From positions 372,001-436,000 of the forward strand of contig CANMBD010000002.1 in assembly GCA_947495985.1 (NCBI GenBank): a stretch of DNA of 64,000 nucleotides. Reading direction: 5' to 3'. The position numbers and the translations under genes were made by a program. A model generated the notes under the pieces. The model searched no databases. It was not told the DNA's origin and saw only the letters and a program-made list of their open reading frames with translations. The stretch comes from an uncultured Sphingomonadaceae bacterium. Its GTDB lineage: Bacteria; Pseudomonadota; Alphaproteobacteria; Sphingomonadales; Sphingomonadaceae. Positions 56,357-64,000 of the stretch are shown here, piece by piece (the first letter of the stretch is position 1; each line of letters begins with the position of its first letter).

Positions 56357-58192
56357 CTAACGAGTTTTGGCAATCCAGCTATCAACCCGCTCTTCCATGA
56401 TATTCAAAGGCACCGGTCCACTGCGCAAGATCACGTCATGGAAATCACCCATGGTAAACTTTCCACCGAGTTCTTTTTGCGCTTTTGCCCGCAATTCCAT
56501 AATCTTAAGCTTGCCGATCATATAGGCGGTCGCTTGGCCAGGATAGACAATATAGCGCTCAATCGCCTTGCGAATATCGCTATCTGGATTGGGCGTATTG
56601 TCGGTCAGATATTTAATCGCTTTTTCGCGGCTCCAGCGCTTGTCATGAATGCCGGTGTCGACAACCAGGCGGCAGGCGCGCCAAAGCTCCATGCCGAGGC
56701 GACCGAAATCCGAATAGGGATCGGTATAAAAGCCCATATCCTTGCCCAGTTCCTCGGTGTAGAGGCCCCAACCTTCGGAATATGCCGTGATTCCGCCAAA
56801 TTTGCGGAATGCTGGCAAATCCCCAAGTTCCGTCTGAATCGCGAGCTGCAAATGGTGGCCCGGCAGCGCTTCGTGATAGGCCAATGCCTCCAGCTCGGTT
56901 TTCGACATGCCTTTCAGGTCATAGAGATTGACATAATAAGTGCCAGGCCGTGATCCATCTGGCGCTGGCCGTTGATAAAAAGCCTTACCGGCTGATTTTT
57001 CACGAAAAGCTTCTACTGGTTTTATGACAAATGGCGCTTTTGGCAATGTATTGAAAAACTTCGGCAGCTCTTTTTCCATTGCGTCCAGCTTCAGATTAGC
57101 CTCCGCCAGATAATCTTCCCGGCTTGTATGGAAATATTGATCGCTTGTTCTGAGATGTTTGAAAAAGTCCTGCAAGCTGCCTTCAAAACCCACCTTGGCC
57201 ATGATTTTGCGCATTTCACCATGGATGCGCGCGACGTTATCCAGACCGATTTGATGGATTTGGTCAGCGGTCAGATCGGTGGTTGTGTAATTTTTCAGAC
57301 GCTCTGCATAATAAGCCGCACCATCCTTGAAACGCCAGACACCGTCGCCGTCGACCGCGATTTTCTGCTGGCGTTCCATTTCAGCAACCAGTTTTTCATA
57401 GGCTGGCGCCAGACTGTTGGTCAAAGCGTCACGGCCCCGCGCGATCAAGTCGGCCTTTTCGTCATCGGCAATGGACAACGCATTCACTTTCTTTTTCAGG
57501 TCAGCGAATATCGGGGAGTCCGCGCCTGTATCAAATGGCGCGCCACTGATGACATTTTTGGCATCGTTGATCACGTAAGGAAAAACCCAGTCCGGAACGA
57601 TAATTCCATCATTCGCGCGCTCCGCCGATTGCGCGACCAGTGCTTCGATATAAGGCCCTGAATTGCTGAGCCGGCCCACATAAGCTTCGGCATCCGCCTT
57701 GTTGCTGACGCGGTGGATATTGATCATGAAGGCTGGAATCTGGCTCTGCGCACCGTTCATCTGATCAAAAATATAAGCGTTTCGGCGAAACGGGAAAGCG
57801 TCCTTAGACCGTTCGGCCCGTGCCTGAAATAAACGATAACTCAGTTGGCTGGCCTCGTTTAGTTGACTTTCGTCAAACTCCGCTTCCATCACCACCAAAG
57901 CCTCTTGACCGCGCTCATATTGCTCAACCGCTGCAACATCGCTCGGATCATCAAGCTTCCCGTAGTCCGCATCCCGGATACCGCGAAAGGATTTTGCAAT
58001 GGGCGAATTTGCCAATTCTATCTGGTCATAATCATCAAAAAAGGCAGTGAGACGCGTGTTAATATCCTGAGCGACCTCGGCTGATTCCGCTGGCGCAGAC
58101 GATGTATTCCCGCTGGCGCTAGCAACTTCTCCGTTTGAGGGTGAACAAGCAGCAAGCAAGGCCGTGGTGGCGAGGAGGACATATTTTCTCAT
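56357..58192 (-). CDS. DUF885 family lipoprotein, metallopeptidase-like
   Basis: 611 residues. Lipobox ALLAAC at residues 11-16. The DUF885 domain spans most of the rest, with its hallmark YHEALPGHHLQ (HExxxGHH), a likely metal site as in peptidases. Large helical protein, probably periplasmic or outer-membrane anchored. It has its own spacer of 209 bases upstream. Confidence 0.93.
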   Translation of the reverse strand: MRKYVLLATTALLAACSPSNGEVASASGNTSSAPAESAEVAQDINTRLTAFFDDYDQIELANSPIAKSFRGIRDADYGKLDDPSDVAAVEQYERGQEALVVMEAEFDESQLNEASQLSYRLFQARAERSKDAFPFRRNAYIFDQMNGAQSQIPAFMINIHRVSNKADAEAYVGRLSNSGPYIEALVAQSAERANDGIIVPDWVFPYVINDAKNVISGAPFDTGADSPIFADLKKKVNALSIADDEKADLIARGRDALTNSLAPAYEKLVAEMERQQKIAVDGDGVWRFKDGAAYYAERLKNYTTTDLTADQIHQIGLDNVARIHGEMRKIMAKVGFEGSLQDFFKHLRTSDQYFHTSREDYLAEANLKLDAMEKELPKFFNTLPKAPFVIKPVEAFREKSAGKAFYQRPAPDGSRPGTYYVNLYDLKGMSKTELEALAYHEALPGHHLQLAIQTELGDLPAFRKFGGITAYSEGWGLYTEELGKDMGFYTDPYSDFGRLGMELWRACRLVVDTGIHDKRWSREKAIKYLTDNTPNPDSDIRKAIERYIVYPGQATAYMIGKLKIMELRAKAQKELGGKFTMGDFHDVILRSGPVPLNIMEERVDSWIAKTR

Positions 58193-58401
58193 TACGATTC
58201 CCTTTGTAATTACCCTGTTGGTATCAGCTCATTTTCCTGCCGTAAACAAGCCACGCAACTTTATTACAATTCCTCACAATCTATTCATCCATCCTGCCGA
58301 CAAACCCATATTCAGCGATCTTATGGTAGCGACGGCTTAATCAATCATGCTATCAAAGCCTAATAACAGTCCTGATAACAAACACAGTGGGAGGATTTAG
58401 C

Positions 58402-59262
58402 ATGGTAAGTGCGGCACAGGCATCCGGAATGGAGAGCGCTTTTGAGATTCATCCGCTCACCCCTGCTATTGGCGCCGAACTTTCGGGCATTGATCTGTCC
58501 GACCCGCTGCCGGACGAGACAATTGCGGATATCCGGCAAGCTCTGCTCGACCATAAGGTCATTTTCTTTCGCGATCAAAATCTCGAGCAGGAACAGCTGC
58601 TGAGCTTTGCCAAAAGTTTTGGGGCATTGGAAATCCATCCCGCCACACCAAAGGATCAACCCAATCCGGAAATATTGCGCATCGAACATGGTGCGAAAAG
58701 CAAAGGTCAGGAAAATATGTGGCATAGCGATGTCACCTGGCGCCCTGAACCATCGTTAGGGTCGGTGCTCAGCGCTCTCGAAATTCCCCCGGTAGGTGGG
58801 GATACACTATTTGCCAACATGAACCTCGCCTATGAAAAACTGCCGCAAGACTTGCGCGAATTTATTACTGGCAAGACAGCCGTCCATGATATCGCCAGAG
58901 TGTTCGCCAAACGTCTGAACAAAAAGCCCGAAGAACTGCATGATCAATATCCGCCACAGGAACATCCTGTGGTGCGTACGCATCCAGAGACCGGATTGCG
59001 CAGTCTTTACGTGAACAGTGCCTTCACCAGCCATATAGTGGGCATGGATCCAGGTGAAAGCCATGAACTGCTCCGGAGGCTCTACGCAACGGCTGCCAAT
59101 CCCGAAATTCAGTGCCGCTTCAAATGGACCAAAGGCGCCATTGCTTTTTGGGATAACCGAGCGTCGCAGCATTTTGCCGCATCCGATTATTTCCCTGCGC
59201 GTCGCATCATGGAACGCGCCACAATCGCTGGTGATCGGCCCTATTTTTCTGCTGAGCACTAG
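58402..59262 (+). CDS. TauD/TfdA family Fe(II)-2OG dioxygenase
   Basis: 286 residues. HxD motif in MWHSDVTW (His108, Asp110), distal His in NRASQHFAASDY and Arg in ARRIMERA. The N-terminus FEIHPLTPAIGAELSGIDLSD is typical. Family members oxidise taurine, 2,4-D or related sulfonates and ethers; substrate not predictable. GGGAGGA precedes the ATG. Confidence 0.93.
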   Translation: MVSAAQASGMESAFEIHPLTPAIGAELSGIDLSDPLPDETIADIRQALLDHKVIFFRDQNLEQEQLLSFAKSFGALEIHPATPKDQPNPEILRIEHGAKSKGQENMWHSDVTWRPEPSLGSVLSALEIPPVGGDTLFANMNLAYEKLPQDLREFITGKTAVHDIARVFAKRLNKKPEELHDQYPPQEHPVVRTHPETGLRSLYVNSAFTSHIVGMDPGESHELLRRLYATAANPEIQCRFKWTKGAIAFWDNRASQHFAASDYFPARRIMERATIAGDRPYFSAEH

Positions 59263-59394
59263 CGACATACCTGCTTTTCGCAGCCTATCGCCGCGATGAC
59301 GCTACGGAATCCGTCTGACAAAATGGCTAGTCATGAAATCCTTGCGCGATGACCGGATGACCGATAGTTTTCTCTCCATAGGATGAGGGAAAAT

Positions 59395-61296
59395 ATGATG
59401 CGCAAAGCACTTTTACTCGCGGCCTGCTCGGCAGCACTGGCCATTTCAGGATGCAGCAAAGATGGCGGATCTGGTGGCTCGGGCGCCGAAGTCACCAACA
59501 CCGAATATCCCGAACAGGTCTTCTGGGGCGATACCCATCTCCACACCGACAACAGCATTGATGCATTCGGTTTTGGCAACCGGCTCGACACAGAGGCGGC
59601 CTTGCGCTTTGCCAAAGGCGAGGAAGTGACAGCAACCAAGGGCGAAAAAGCAAAGCTTTCCCGCCCACTCGACTTTCTGGTTATCGCGGACCATAGCGAC
59701 GCGGTGGGCGCAACCAAGGCGCTTTATGAAGCCCCACGTATTGCGCTTTTGGGCAATGATTTTTTGCTCCGCTGGTACGACATGATGCACGAAAGCGATG
59801 AAGGCTCACTGGCGGTCACTGCCGAACTGATCGACGGCGCTGCTGCGGGAACTTTACCCGAAGGTCTTTTCGATCCGGAAGAATCCGCAGACCGGATCAA
59901 ATCGTTGTGGACCGAACATGGTGAGAAGCTCGACGAATATAATGAGCCCGGCAAGTTTACCGCCTTTCACGGGTTTGAATATACGCCGATGCCCGGTGGA
60001 GATAATCTGCACCGTGTCGTAATGTTCCGCGACGGCGGGGACAAGACCGGCACCATGCTGCCCTTTGCCAGCTTTGACGCTGGCGATCCGGAACAGCTTT
60101 GGACCTATATGGCGGCCTACGAAAAAAGTACGGGCGGAAAAGTCCTTGCCATCCCGCATAACAGCAATGTGTCCAATGGCCGCATGTTTGCGATGAACAA
60201 GCTGGACGGCAGTCCGATTGACGAGGCGTATATAAAAACGCGTGCACTGCGCGAGCCAATTGTCGAGGTCACGCAGATTAAAGGCGACAGCGAAAGCCAT
60301 CCGTTCCTTTCTCCCAATGATGAATTTGCCGATTTTGGTGATGCTGGTTGGGACAAGTGCAACCTGAGCTGTGGCAAAGATATGCCACCGGAAAGCTATG
60401 GCGGCAGCTATGCCCGCGAAGCGTTGAAGCGCGGCCTGGAATTCACGCTGAAAATAGGAGCCAATCCTTTCAAATTCGGCATGATCGGTTCGACCGATAG
60501 CCACACCTCACTGGCGACCGCCGACGAGAATAATTTCTACGGCAAACATAGCGGCAATGAGATCAACAATAAGGACCGGGCACTGGCCCCGCAAAATCTG
60601 GGCACGCGCAGAGGCCGCTTTGGTTGGCATTATCTGTCAAGCGGCTATGCCGCGGTCTGGGCAACCAGCAACACGCGTGAAGCCATTTTCGATGCAATGA
60701 TGCGCCGGGAAGTCTATGCGACGACCGGCCCACGCATGCAGGTACGTTTCTTTGGCGGGTTTGATTTTACCGAAGACGATACAGCCGATCTCGTCAAAAC
60801 TGGCTATGCGAAGGGCGTGCCAATGGGCGGCGATCTTTCTGGCGGAGATGGCAAAGCGCCGACCTTCCTGATCTCTGCATTGATGGATCCGGAAAGCGCA
60901 AATCTGGATCGCATTCAAGTCGTTAAAGGGTGGGTTGATTCCAGCGGGAAATCCTACGAGAAAATCTACAATATCAGCTGGAGCAGCCCGGATAGCCGCA
61001 AGGTGGGCGTTGACGGAAAACTTGATGCTGTCGGGAACACGGTTGATCTTGCCAAGGGCACTTGGGAGAATAATATCGGTGCGCCGGAACTGACCACATG
61101 GTGGCAGGATCCGGATTTCGACGCAGCGCAAAATGCGTTTTATTATGTCCGCGTGCTGGAAATTCCTACGCCGACATGGCCCGTTTACGACGCGTTGAAA
61201 TTCGGCCTGACATTACCGGATGATGTGATTAAAATTCAGCAAGAACGGGCTTATTCATCGCCAATCTGGTACACGCCAGCCGCAACGACAAGCTAA
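59395..61296 (+). CDS. DUF3604 lipoprotein with PHP-like metal motifs
   Basis: About 634 residues with a lipobox ISGC near residue 19 (MMRKALLLAACSAALAISGC). The DUF3604 body has FWGDTHLHTDNSIDAFGFGN and FLVIADHSDAVG, resembling PHP-type phosphoesterase metal sites (HxH and a DH motif), and IGSTDSHTSLA later. Probably a periplasmic metal-dependent hydrolase of unknown substrate. Two adjacent ATGs. It leads the parvulin and HupE genes. Confidence 0.9.
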   Translation: MMRKALLLAACSAALAISGCSKDGGSGGSGAEVTNTEYPEQVFWGDTHLHTDNSIDAFGFGNRLDTEAALRFAKGEEVTATKGEKAKLSRPLDFLVIADHSDAVGATKALYEAPRIALLGNDFLLRWYDMMHESDEGSLAVTAELIDGAAAGTLPEGLFDPEESADRIKSLWTEHGEKLDEYNEPGKFTAFHGFEYTPMPGGDNLHRVVMFRDGGDKTGTMLPFASFDAGDPEQLWTYMAAYEKSTGGKVLAIPHNSNVSNGRMFAMNKLDGSPIDEAYIKTRALREPIVEVTQIKGDSESHPFLSPNDEFADFGDAGWDKCNLSCGKDMPPESYGGSYAREALKRGLEFTLKIGANPFKFGMIGSTDSHTSLATADENNFYGKHSGNEINNKDRALAPQNLGTRRGRFGWHYLSSGYAAVWATSNTREAIFDAMMRREVYATTGPRMQVRFFGGFDFTEDDTADLVKTGYAKGVPMGGDLSGGDGKAPTFLISALMDPESANLDRIQVVKGWVDSSGKSYEKIYNISWSSPDSRKVGVDGKLDAVGNTVDLAKGTWENNIGAPELTTWWQDPDFDAAQNAFYYVRVLEIPTPTWPVYDALKFGLTLPDDVIKIQQERAYSSPIWYTPAATTS

Positions 61297-61344
61297 CCCC
61301 ATGACCAATGAGTCTGTGCGGCCAATCGGGAATATCGTGCGGAG

Positions 61345-62154
61345 ATGAAACTGCTGAAAGAACCTTTGGTCCATTTTCTGGGCGGTGCGTTACTGGTATT
61401 CGCCTTTTTTTGGGCCACCGGGTCGAACCGTGATCCGGCGGACTATGAGATCACCATCGGCGAATCGGATGTCGCGCGATTACAGGCTGGCTGGGTACAG
61501 AATTTCCGCCGGCCGCCCACACAGGACGAGCTGGACGGCCTAATCGATCAAGAGATTAAAGAGGAAATCTACTATCGCGAGGCACTACGTCTCGGTCTGG
61601 ATCGCAACGATCCACTTATCCGCAGGCGTCTGTTCACCAAGATGCGGTTTCTGGACAATCAGGAAGATGCCGAAGACAATCCGTCAGATGCGTTGTTGCA
61701 GAAATGGCTGGATGACCATCCTGACAAATATGCCCTATCCTCAGTCTATGATCTGGAGCAGGTCTATCTCGGCCAAGATCCCGATTCCTCAACTTTGGCC
61801 CAGTTGGATGGCTTGAATCAGAAGGCCGTTGAACCGGAAACAATCAGACAGCCAATTTCGCTCCCCGCCAAACTGGTGCAGACGGAAGCTTCCCAAATTA
61901 CGCGGCAGTTTGGAGAAAGGTTCGCCGCAAAGCTCGGCACCCTGCCCGTTGGTCAGTGGCAGGGGCCGGTGGAGTCAGGATTTGGGCAACATTTCGTAAA
62001 AGTTACCGCGAAAATAACCGGCAAAGCACCGGCGCTGGAAGATGTTCGACAATCAGTCACCAATGATTGGCAGGCCGCACAAACAGCGCGTTTGGAGGAA
62101 GCTGCCTTTGACAAATATCGCAAGCAATATGATATCAAAGTTTCTGGCCGGTAA
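61345..62154 (+). CDS. membrane-anchored parvulin-type peptidyl-prolyl isomerase
   Basis: 269 residues. One N-terminal transmembrane helix (about 8-26), then a SurA/PrsA-like helical region with QDELDGLIDQEIKEEIYYREALRLGLDRNDPLIRRRL, then a parvulin-like domain containing GTLPVGQWQGPVESGFGQHFVKVT. It would fold or assist export of the neighbouring proteins. Coupled to the HupE gene by TAATG. Confidence 0.85.
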   Translation: MKLLKEPLVHFLGGALLVFAFFWATGSNRDPADYEITIGESDVARLQAGWVQNFRRPPTQDELDGLIDQEIKEEIYYREALRLGLDRNDPLIRRRLFTKMRFLDNQEDAEDNPSDALLQKWLDDHPDKYALSSVYDLEQVYLGQDPDSSTLAQLDGLNQKAVEPETIRQPISLPAKLVQTEASQITRQFGERFAAKLGTLPVGQWQGPVESGFGQHFVKVTAKITGKAPALEDVRQSVTNDWQAAQTARLEEAAFDKYRKQYDIKVSGR

Positions 62155-63152
62155 TGAAGACCTGCCTGCTCGCCATTGCCTGTTTCGTCGGCCTGTTTTG
62201 GGCATCTCACGCCCATGCCGATGAGCTGCGCCCCGCTTATGTGGAGCTGAACCAGATATCTCAGGGCGAGTGGTCCGTTCTGTGGAAGGCGTCCGCGCGC
62301 TCCAGATTGGGCCGCACGGGGGAAGTCATAATTCCTGTATCCTGTACCCTTGTTGGCGAAGCCGAACGGCGCTTTGCAGCATCCAACATATTGACCCGCC
62401 AAACATTAAAATGTTCCGGCTCTATTGCCGGGCAGTCCATTGGACTTAAAGGTCTGGAGCTCGCCACAACTGATGCGCTGGTCCGGATCGCACCGCTTGA
62501 TGAAGAAACGCAAACATTGCGCCTGACACCCGACGCACCGATTGCCACAATCGTTCGGGAGGAAGCGATCGCCAATGTCGCATGGACCTACACCATCATT
62601 GGGATTGAGCATATTGTGTTCGGTTTTGATCATCTGCTATTCGTGCTGGCGCTTGTCCTTTTGCTGAAAGGCGGCTGGCTGGTCGCCAAAACGGTGACCG
62701 CTTTTACCATTGCACACAGCATCACCCTGATCGGCTCCACCCTGGGCTATCTGTCCCTGCCCTCGCAGCCCGTCGAGGCGATAATTGCCCTGTCGATCAT
62801 TTTCCTCGCGGTTGAAATCGTCAAAGCACAAAGGGATGATGAAACCCACGGGCCGCGTCTGTCGGAACGCTTCCCGTGGATTGTCGCCTTCCTCTTCGGT
62901 TTGCTCCACGGCTTTGGTTTTGCAGGCGCGTTGGCTGAAATCGGATTGCCGCAGGATGATGTGCCAATGGCGCTGCTCACATTCAATCTGGGTGTTGAAA
63001 TCGGACAATTGATCATCGTTGCGATTGCCTTTGCTGTGTTGGCTTTGATCCGCCGCTTTCAGCAATCATGGCTACAACCCGCCAAGACAGCGACCTCCTA
63101 TGCCATCGGCATCATCGCCACCTATTGGTTTGTCGAACGGATGATCGCCTGA
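62154..63152 (+). CDS. HupE/UreJ family membrane protein
   Basis: 332 residues. A signal and extracellular domain (1-145) precede the HupE/UreJ_2 membrane core of six or more helices with EHIVFGFDHLLFVLAL, TIAHSITLI, LHGFGFAGAL and NLGVEIGQ. His and Asp in helices suggest nickel or cobalt movement, known for HupE. It has no hydrogenase or urease partner here; instead it follows DUF3604 and parvulin genes. Confidence 0.9.
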   Translation: MKTCLLAIACFVGLFWASHAHADELRPAYVELNQISQGEWSVLWKASARSRLGRTGEVIIPVSCTLVGEAERRFAASNILTRQTLKCSGSIAGQSIGLKGLELATTDALVRIAPLDEETQTLRLTPDAPIATIVREEAIANVAWTYTIIGIEHIVFGFDHLLFVLALVLLLKGGWLVAKTVTAFTIAHSITLIGSTLGYLSLPSQPVEAIIALSIIFLAVEIVKAQRDDETHGPRLSERFPWIVAFLFGLLHGFGFAGALAEIGLPQDDVPMALLTFNLGVEIGQLIIVAIAFAVLALIRRFQQSWLQPAKTATSYAIGIIATYWFVERMIA

Positions 63153-63158
63153 GCGGGT

Positions 63159-63533
63159 CTAGCCGCGCACATCATCTATTTGAGCGACGCGCAGTTCGAT
63201 CTTTTTGAGCTCACCCAAAATAGTAAGTGTGTTCATCCGGTCGAATAGCCACATTTTCAGCAGGCCGATGGCAATGAACGAAATGATACAGCCCGCCGAC
63301 CATAAGATGGTTTCGCGTACTTCCACTGCTTCAATCGCCTGCCATCCGCAGAAAAAAGCCAATATGACGAAGCCCAGTGTGTAGAGGCCCATCAAATAGG
63401 ACCAGAAACGCATCGGCCCCTGAAAGGCGGTGCCCAGTTGTTCGAACAGTCCGCGCCCATCTTCCAGATCTTCCAAAAACGCTCGGTCATCGGCGCTGAG
63501 TGAGGCGCCAAGCTTATCATCAAATTTTGTCAT
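63159..63533 (-). CDS. DUF6768 membrane protein, next to ECF sigma factor
   Basis: About 124 residues. A soluble N-terminus (1-40) and two transmembrane helices (about 45-68, 79-98), then a helical tail. Its ATG shares a base with the sigma factor stop (TGATG). It resembles DUF6768 proteins that accompany sigma factors, possibly an anti-sigma factor, but unproven. The sigma gene lies upstream. Confidence 0.8.
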   Translation of the reverse strand: MTKFDDKLGASLSADDRAFLEDLEDGRGLFEQLGTAFQGPMRFWSYLMGLYTLGFVILAFFCGWQAIEAVEVRETILWSAGCIISFIAIGLLKMWLFDRMNTLTILGELKKIELRVAQIDDVRG

Positions 63534-64000
63534 CATGTTTCTCCTTCATTTGGTTCGTCATCCAGCGCTGCCTTTAACTGTCGGCGCGCATGAAACAGTC
63601 GGGATTTTGCTGTGCCAATTGCCGTACCCGCTACCTCGGCAATCTCCTTGATCGTCAGGCCTTCACCAAAATAGAGCAGAGCCGCCATCCGGTGGTCATC
63701 GCTCAAACGATCAAAGGCTTGATCAATGGTAACCTTATCTTCGCCGCGCGGCGCTACGGAAATGTCCGCATCTTCAACTGCAACGGCATGAAGGCTTCTT
63801 TGCTTTTGGTTCTTGCTTATCTGATCTGCGCATTTGCGGTGCAAGATCGTGTAAGCCCATGCCGGGAATCGGGAGGGATTGCGCAATCTGCTCCACCCTT
63901 TGCAAATGCCGCTCCACGCCTCCTGGACTGCAACACGCGCCTGTTCCTCATCGCGCAAGAGCCGATAGGCCGTCCGCATCAAGCGCGGATGCCATCTTGC
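63533..64000 (-). CDS. ECF sigma factor, 5' end cut by window edge
   Basis: Partial: the reading frame continues past 64000 with no stop, reading ARWHPRL before LMRTAYRLL, so the first codons are outside. Region 2 (RTAYRLLRDEEQARVAVQEAW, then FPAWAYTILHRKCAD) and region 4 (LSDDHRMAALLYFGEGLTIKEIAEVAGTAIGTAKSRLFHARRQL) mark an extracytoplasmic-function sigma-70. The next gene is a DUF6768 membrane protein. Confidence 0.93.
   Translation of the reverse strand, partial: ARWHPRLMRTAYRLLRDEEQARVAVQEAWSGICKGWSRLRNPSRFPAWAYTILHRKCADQISKNQKQRSLHAVAVEDADISVAPRGEDKVTIDQAFDRLSDDHRMAALLYFGEGLTIKEIAEVAGTAIGTAKSRLFHARRQLKAALDDEPNEGET

Noticed and set aside
1..64000. tRNA, rRNA, CRISPR, prophage or IS elements
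   Set aside because: I found no T-loop or D-loop patterns, spaced direct repeats, transposase or integrase genes.

Overview
The window looks like a chromosomal segment of an alphaproteobacterium of the order Sphingomonadales, probably near Sphingopyxis, Sphingorhabdus or Parasphingorhabdus. This rests on moderate-to-high GC by eye, gene content (tim44-like/secB/murJ/trpS, a DUF4167 protein, a one-cluster SUF system, a DUF6768 protein beside an ECF sigma factor) and CtrA-like TTAA-N7-TTAA sites. It is dense and almost entirely housekeeping, with about 70 protein genes. I found no tRNA, rRNA, CRISPR array, prophage or insertion sequence.

Layout. 1-4.5 kb (minus strand): proA, a small membrane protein, nadD, rsfS, rlmH and an EnvC-like murein hydrolase activator. 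4.7-6.4 kb: an M23 peptidase overlapping a bactofilin. 6.5-9.5 kb: comM, a ClpP-fold exported protein and a PGPGW-like membrane protein. 9.5-12.9 kb: rpmH-rnpA-yidD-yidC-engB, with a structured rpmH leader. 13-21 kb: a GST, dapE, an Smr protein, mltA, a Tim44-like protein, secB, murJ and trpS. 21-27 kb: an Lrp regulator facing an S9 peptidase, a GNAT, a class II aldolase and murA. 27-30 kb: a four-gene oxidative cassette (NTF2-like, ABM monooxygenase, cytochrome P450, SDR). 30-36 kb: a lipoprotein, DUF1330, GNAT, rarD, pyrC, ygfZ and DUF4167. 36-39 kb: hisS-prfA-prmC. 39-46 kb: an M61 peptidase, ppa, a small lipoprotein, a GNAT, sucC, etfB and etfA. 46-47 kb: one AT-rich orphan gene, foreign in composition. 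47-48 kb: a JmjC/cupin-like oxygenase. 48-55 kb (minus strand): a tightly coupled SUF operon (Rrf2 regulator, sufB, sufC, a small exported Cys protein, sufD, sufS, sufT, GNAT, A-type carrier, SRPBCC-like). 55-64 kb: an AraC regulator, a DUF885 peptidase-like lipoprotein, a TauD-type dioxygenase, a DUF3604/parvulin/HupE-UreJ cluster, and a DUF6768 protein with an ECF sigma factor cut by the right edge.

Functional themes. Envelope building and division are heavily represented (EnvC, M23/bactofilin, YidC/YidD, MurA, MurJ, DapE, MltA, SecB). Translation genes form two groups (rpmH to engB, and hisS-prfA-prmC). Fe-S assembly is one transcription unit with a near-perfect palindrome in front of its regulator. 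sucC and etfBA link acyl-CoA oxidation to the TCA cycle, with a LiuR-like palindrome before etfB.

The least explained parts are the AT-rich orphan gene at 46 kb with its own compact promoter/operator, the DUF3604-parvulin-HupE trio, the small exported protein inside the SUF operon, the P450 cassette whose first Shine-Dalgarno lies in a hairpin, and the two-hairpin rpmH leader. Start codons, motifs and inverted repeats were read by eye. Family names are from recall of conserved motifs, not from searches.
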